NCBI GenBank assembly: GCA_965242495.1
Contig: OZ251446.1
Span: 682,001-746,000, forward strand
Length of the DNA stretch: 64,000 bases
Direction of reading: 5' to 3'
DNA from: CBDESN01 sp965242495
GTDB taxonomy: Bacteria; Pseudomonadota; Alphaproteobacteria; MPNO01
The number at the start of each line of letters is the position of its first letter. Within the stretch, counting starts at the first letter, position 1. Positions 60,522 to 64,000 of the stretch are shown in pieces. The notes beneath the pieces are model-generated. The model was not told where the DNA came from and searched no databases. It saw only the letters and a program-made list of their open reading frames with translations. A program made the position numbers and the translations under genes.

Positions 60522-61712
60522 ATGGCGGATCCGAGTCCGGCCGGCGGCGACGCCGGCAAACTCGTCGTCGCGAATATCGGCCTGATGCTGTCCGGCGCGC
60601 TGGAGAACCCGATCCTGGACGCCGACACGCTGGTCGCGACCGGCGGCAGGATCGCCCAGCTCGGCAAGGCGGCGGACTGCGACACCGGCGGCGCGGCGAC
60701 GACCATCGACGCCAAGGGAGCGACGCTCTGTCCCGGGCTGATCGACAGCCACGTCCATCCGGTGTTCGGCGACTGGACGCCGCGGCAAAGCCAGCTCAAC
60801 TGGATCGACAGTTCGATGCATGGCGGGGTCACGACCATGATCTCGGCGGGCGAGGCCCACCTGCCGGGAAGGCCGCGCGACCCCAAGGGCGTGGTGGCGC
60901 TCGCGATCACCGCCCAGCGCGCCTTCAGCGCATTTCCTCCGGGCGGGGTCAAGCTGCATGCCGGCGCGCCGATCCTGGAGCAAGGCATGACGAAGGAAGA
61001 CTTTCGCTACATGGCCGAGGCCGGCGTGACGCTGCTGGGCGAGATCGGCCTGGGCGGCGTCAAGGCCGGGGAGGAAGCCCGGATCATGGCCGGCTGGGCG
61101 CGCGAATACGGCATCCAGTCGACCATTCACACCGGCGGGCCGTCGATCCCGGGCTCCGGCCTGATCGACGCCGACACCGTGCTCGAAGCCGGACCCGACG
61201 TGATCGGACACATCAACGGCGGGCACACCTCGCTGCCGCAGGAGGAGATCCGTCGGCTGTGCGAGGAGTCGCCGGCGGCGATCGAGATCGTCCATAACGG
61301 CAACGAGCGTTCGGCCCTGTTCGCCCTGCGAACGGCCTATGAGCTCGGACAGCCCGAGCGCGTCATCCTGGGGACCGACGGCCCGGCCGGCTCGGGCGTG
61401 CAGCCGCTCGGCATCCTCCGCATGGTGTCGATGCTGTCGGCCCTGGGCGACGTGCCGACGGAGACGGCCTTCTGCTTCGCGACCGGCAACACGGCGCGCC
61501 GGCGCGGCCTGGATTGCGGCATGATCGAGGTCGGCCGCGCCGCCGACTTCGTATTTCTCGATCGCGCCCAGCACAGCGCCGGCCGCAACCTGCTGGAGTC
61601 GGTCCGACTGGGCGATCTCGCCGCGGTCGGCATGGTCGTCATCGACGGCAAAGTGGCTTCGGGACGGAGCCGCAACACGCCCCCGGCCGACCGGCTGCCC
61701 GAGGCGACGTGA
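60522..61712 (+). CDS. Enamidase-like amidohydrolase
   Basis: A 396-residue zinc amidohydrolase closely following enamidase, the Eubacterium barkeri enzyme that opens 6-oxotetrahydronicotinate. Matching positions: metal site GLIDSHVHP, HGGVTTMISAGEAHLPGRP, bridging Glu in GEIGLGGVK, His in IHTGGPSIPGS and HINGG, Asp in TDGPAGSGVQPLGILR, ending with SRNTPPA. All metal ligands are kept. It should hydrolyse a cyclic enamide or lactam. It is followed 44 bp later by a molybdenum hydroxylase, as expected for a hydroxylate-then-open pathway. Confidence 0.85.
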   Translation: MADPSPAGGDAGKLVVANIGLMLSGALENPILDADTLVATGGRIAQLGKAADCDTGGAATTIDAKGATLCPGLIDSHVHPVFGDWTPRQSQLNWIDSSMHGGVTTMISAGEAHLPGRPRDPKGVVALAITAQRAFSAFPPGGVKLHAGAPILEQGMTKEDFRYMAEAGVTLLGEIGLGGVKAGEEARIMAGWAREYGIQSTIHTGGPSIPGSGLIDADTVLEAGPDVIGHINGGHTSLPQEEIRRLCEESPAAIEIVHNGNERSALFALRTAYELGQPERVILGTDGPAGSGVQPLGILRMVSMLSALGDVPTETAFCFATGNTARRRGLDCGMIEVGRAADFVFLDRAQHSAGRNLLESVRLGDLAAVGMVVIDGKVASGRSRNTPPADRLPEAT

Positions 61713-61756
61713 CCCGCCCTTCCCTGTCCTTCAACGTGTAGCGAGTGAGACCCTTC

Positions 61757-64000
61757 ATGCCCGACGACACCCCGCTCGAGACGATGAAGTTCGGCATCGG
61801 CCAGCCGGCGCCGCGCACCGAGGACCCGAGGCTGCTGACCGGCCGCGGCAAGTACGCCGACGACTACAGCGCGCCGGGCCAAGCCTATGCCTGGCTGATC
61901 CGCTCCGCCTTCGCGCATGGCGAGATCCGCGCGATCGACCGCGTCGACGCCGCGGCCGCGCCGGGCGTGCTCGCGGTCTATACCGGCGAAGACCTCCGGG
62001 CGGACGGTCTCGGCAACCTGCCCTGCAACATGCCGCTCAAGAGCCGCGACGGCAGCGCGCTCGTCACCCCGCCCCGCCCGGCGCTGGCGGTCGACCGGGT
62101 GCGCCACGTCGGCGATCCGTTCGCAGCCGTGGTCGCCGAAACCCTCGCCCAGGCGAAGGACGCGGCCGAGCTGGTGCGCGCCGACATCGCGCCGCTGCCG
62201 GCGCTGACGGAAGCGGCCGACGCGGCCGCGGACGGCGCCGAGCCGTTGTGGGACGCGGCGCCCGGCAACGTCTGCCTGGATTTCTTTCTGGGCGACGAAG
62301 CGGCGGTGGATGCGGCCTTCGCCGGGGCTGCGCACGTCACGCGCATTGCGCTGGCGAACACGCGCATGGTGGTGAACGCGATGGAGCCGCGCGCCGCGGT
62401 GGCGGAATACGACTCCTCGAACGGCCGGTTCACGCTCCACGTCCCGTCGCAGGGGGTCGTCGGCTTCCGCAACGCGATGGCCGGCCTGTTCGGGATCGCG
62501 CCCGAAATGGTCCGCGTGGTGTCGGACGACGTGGGCGGGTCGTTCGGCATGAAGGGCATGGCCTATGCCGAGCCCGCGGTGACGATGTTCGCCGCGCGCA
62601 AGCTCGGGCGGCCGATCAAGTGGTGCGCCGAGCGCACCGAGAGCTTTCTTTCCGACCATCACGGCCGGGCCAGCGAGATCGAAGCCGAACTCGCCCTCGG
62701 CGCCGACGGCGGCTTCCTCGCTGCGCGCTTCACCGGCTATGGCGACATGGGTTCGTATCTCACCGCCATGGGACCCGCCCCGCCGACCATGGTCACGAGC
62801 CGCAACATCGCGAGCGTCTACCGCACCCCGGCGATCGCCTACGCCGTAAAATGCGCCTTCACGAACACCGTGCCGACCGGTCCCTATCGCGGCGCCGGGC
62901 GCCCGGAATCCAAGTATTTCCTCGAACGGCTGATCGATCAGGCGGCGCGCGAAACCGGACGCGACCGGATCGAGCTGCGCCGGCGCAACCTGATCTCGCC
63001 GGCGGACATGCCCTACGACGCGCCGGTCGGCACCACCTATGACAGCGGCGAGTTCGAGGCGATTCTCGACAAGGCGGTCGCGGCCGCCGACTGGGCGGGA
63101 TTCCCGGAACGCCGCGCGCAGTCCGAACGGGCGGGATGGCTGCGCGGCATCGGCATCGCGCCCTATCTCGAGACCACGGCCCCGGCCGGGGCCGAGCTCG
63201 CCGACATCCGCTTCGAGGACGACGACAGCGTGACGCTGATCACCGGCACGCGCGACTTCGGCACCGGCCACGCCGCTCCCTTCGCCCAGGTGCTGAGCGA
63301 CCGGCTCGGCGTCCCGTTCGACCGCATCCGCGTAGTCCAGAACGACAGCGACCTCATGAGCGACGGCGCCGGCGGCTCGGGCGGCTCGCGCTCGGCGATC
63401 GCGAGCGGCGGGGCGATGCTGGAAGCCAGCGAGCGGATCGTGGACGGCGGGCGCAAGGTCGCGGCCCATCTGCTGGAGGCGGCGGACGAAGACGTCGAAT
63501 TCGCGGGCGGCGCGTTCCGCGTCGCCGGCACCGACCGGTCGATCGCCCTGCTCGATCTCGCGCGCGAACTGCGCGAACGCGCCGATCTTCCCGCCGGGCT
63601 GCCGCGAACGCTCGACGTGAAGGTCAACCACGCCACCAGCCCGTCGAGCTACCCCAACGGCTGCCACGTCTGCGAGGTGGAGATCGATCCCGAAACCGGC
63701 GAGACCCGCGTGCTGCGCTACACGGTGGTGGACGATTTCGGCGTGGTCATCAACCCGTTGATCGTCGCCGGACAGGTGCATGGCGGCATCGCCCAAGGGC
63801 TCGGGCAGGTGCTGCTGGAACAGGCGGTCTACGACCCGGAGGGCCAGCTGATCACCGGCTCCTACATGGACTATGCGATGCCGCGCGCGGGCGACCTGTG
63901 CAGCATCGACTTCTCGATGCATCCCGTGCCGTGCGCGACCAACCCGCTGGGCGCCAAGGGTTGCGGCGAGGCCGGGAACGGCGGCTCGCTGCCGGTGGTG
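61757..64000 (+). CDS. Xanthine dehydrogenase-family molybdenum hydroxylase, large subunit (3' partial)
   Basis: 748 codons run open to the window end. N-terminal AldOx/XDH 'hammerhead' (RTEDPRLLTGRGKYADDY), then Moco-binding segments GGSFGMKG, PTGPYRGAGRPES, GTGHAAPFAQVL, NDSDLMSDGAGGSGGSRS and GAKGCGEAGN with the catalytic Glu. The CO-dehydrogenase signature AYRCSFR is absent, so this hydroxylates an aromatic N-heterocycle or aldehyde rather than CO. The small Fe-S and FAD subunits should follow beyond the window. About 20-40 residues are missing at the C-terminus, judging by family length near 770-790. Confidence 0.9.
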   Translation, partial: MPDDTPLETMKFGIGQPAPRTEDPRLLTGRGKYADDYSAPGQAYAWLIRSAFAHGEIRAIDRVDAAAAPGVLAVYTGEDLRADGLGNLPCNMPLKSRDGSALVTPPRPALAVDRVRHVGDPFAAVVAETLAQAKDAAELVRADIAPLPALTEAADAAADGAEPLWDAAPGNVCLDFFLGDEAAVDAAFAGAAHVTRIALANTRMVVNAMEPRAAVAEYDSSNGRFTLHVPSQGVVGFRNAMAGLFGIAPEMVRVVSDDVGGSFGMKGMAYAEPAVTMFAARKLGRPIKWCAERTESFLSDHHGRASEIEAELALGADGGFLAARFTGYGDMGSYLTAMGPAPPTMVTSRNIASVYRTPAIAYAVKCAFTNTVPTGPYRGAGRPESKYFLERLIDQAARETGRDRIELRRRNLISPADMPYDAPVGTTYDSGEFEAILDKAVAAADWAGFPERRAQSERAGWLRGIGIAPYLETTAPAGAELADIRFEDDDSVTLITGTRDFGTGHAAPFAQVLSDRLGVPFDRIRVVQNDSDLMSDGAGGSGGSRSAIASGGAMLEASERIVDGGRKVAAHLLEAADEDVEFAGGAFRVAGTDRSIALLDLARELRERADLPAGLPRTLDVKVNHATSPSSYPNGCHVCEVEIDPETGETRVLRYTVVDDFGVVINPLIVAGQVHGGIAQGLGQVLLEQAVYDPEGQLITGSYMDYAMPRAGDLCSIDFSMHPVPCATNPLGAKGCGEAGNGGSLPVV

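Overview
The window is one contiguous stretch of very GC-rich DNA with dense, often overlapping genes. Protein content (GlnE, an ELM1-family protein, ETF-ubiquinone oxidoreductase, a TRAP transporter, a three-subunit formate dehydrogenase, many SDR, acyl-CoA and amidohydrolase enzymes) points to a metabolically versatile, respiring alphaproteobacterium, probably Rhodospirillales-like. That placement is inference from gene families, not a database match.

Layout. 1-2.77 kb: an IS1182-type insertion sequence (103-1679) sitting inside a REP palindrome, a REP mosaic, then a long leader with a near-consensus promoter. 2.77-7.29 kb: a catabolic-looking operon (zinc alcohol dehydrogenase, two SDRs, an EntE-like adenylating ligase). 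7.3-12.6 kb (minus strand): EamA transporter, kynurenine-formamidase-like hydrolase, and the ATP-grasp / alpha-E / transglutaminase trio. 13.3-14.6 kb (minus strand): two adjacent redox genes, a peroxiredoxin-like and a DsbA/FrnE-like protein, each interrupted by one in-frame TGA exactly where a redox cysteine belongs (U-P-Y-C and U-P-W-C). A hairpin starts at the 13th nucleotide after each TGA. I read these as a selenoprotein operon. 14.8-18.1 kb: D-2-hydroxyacid dehydrogenase, LLM flavoprotein, signal-less NMT1-type binding protein, ParB-like mini-protein. 18.1-27.1 kb: housekeeping block (glnE, tyrS, polysaccharide deacetylase, anmK, hydrolase, cysteine desulfurase, ferredoxin). 27.1-30.0 kb: GlcG/HbpS-like protein, FAH hydrolase and a two-subunit CoA-transferase. 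30.0-36.3 kb: sulfatase, GST with a second copy of the long leader, SDR, acyl-CoA ligase, ELM1 protein. 36.3-46.6 kb: enoyl-CoA hydratase, ispE, TPR lipoprotein, ETF-QO, uracil-DNA glycosylase, lytic transglycosylase, moaB, two glycosyltransferases, a DUF1640-like protein; then tRNA-Met. 46.9-54.6 kb: a formate dehydrogenase operon with TorD-like chaperone, small Tat protein, FdhABC, a WD40-cytochrome c fusion, a 42-residue membrane peptide and a monohaem cytochrome. 54.7-64.0 kb: a CnbZ-like deaminase, TRAP transporter, metallo-beta-lactamase-fold hydrolase, isochorismatase-fold hydrolase, enamidase-like amidohydrolase and a molybdenum hydroxylase large subunit cut by the window end. Together these resemble a route for an N-heterocycle or cyclic amide.

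Two observations deserve most attention. First, the selenoprotein pair: standard gene calling would truncate both genes, and the local formate dehydrogenase uses Cys rather than Sec. Second, an apparently undescribed leader or repeat element is present twice (about 2090-2660 plus strand, 32330-32801 minus strand). Each copy has a TTGACW-17-TATGAT promoter, a GCAATC-type hairpin and a pyrimidine-rich core, and each points at a downstream metabolic gene (alcohol dehydrogenase; glutathione S-transferase).
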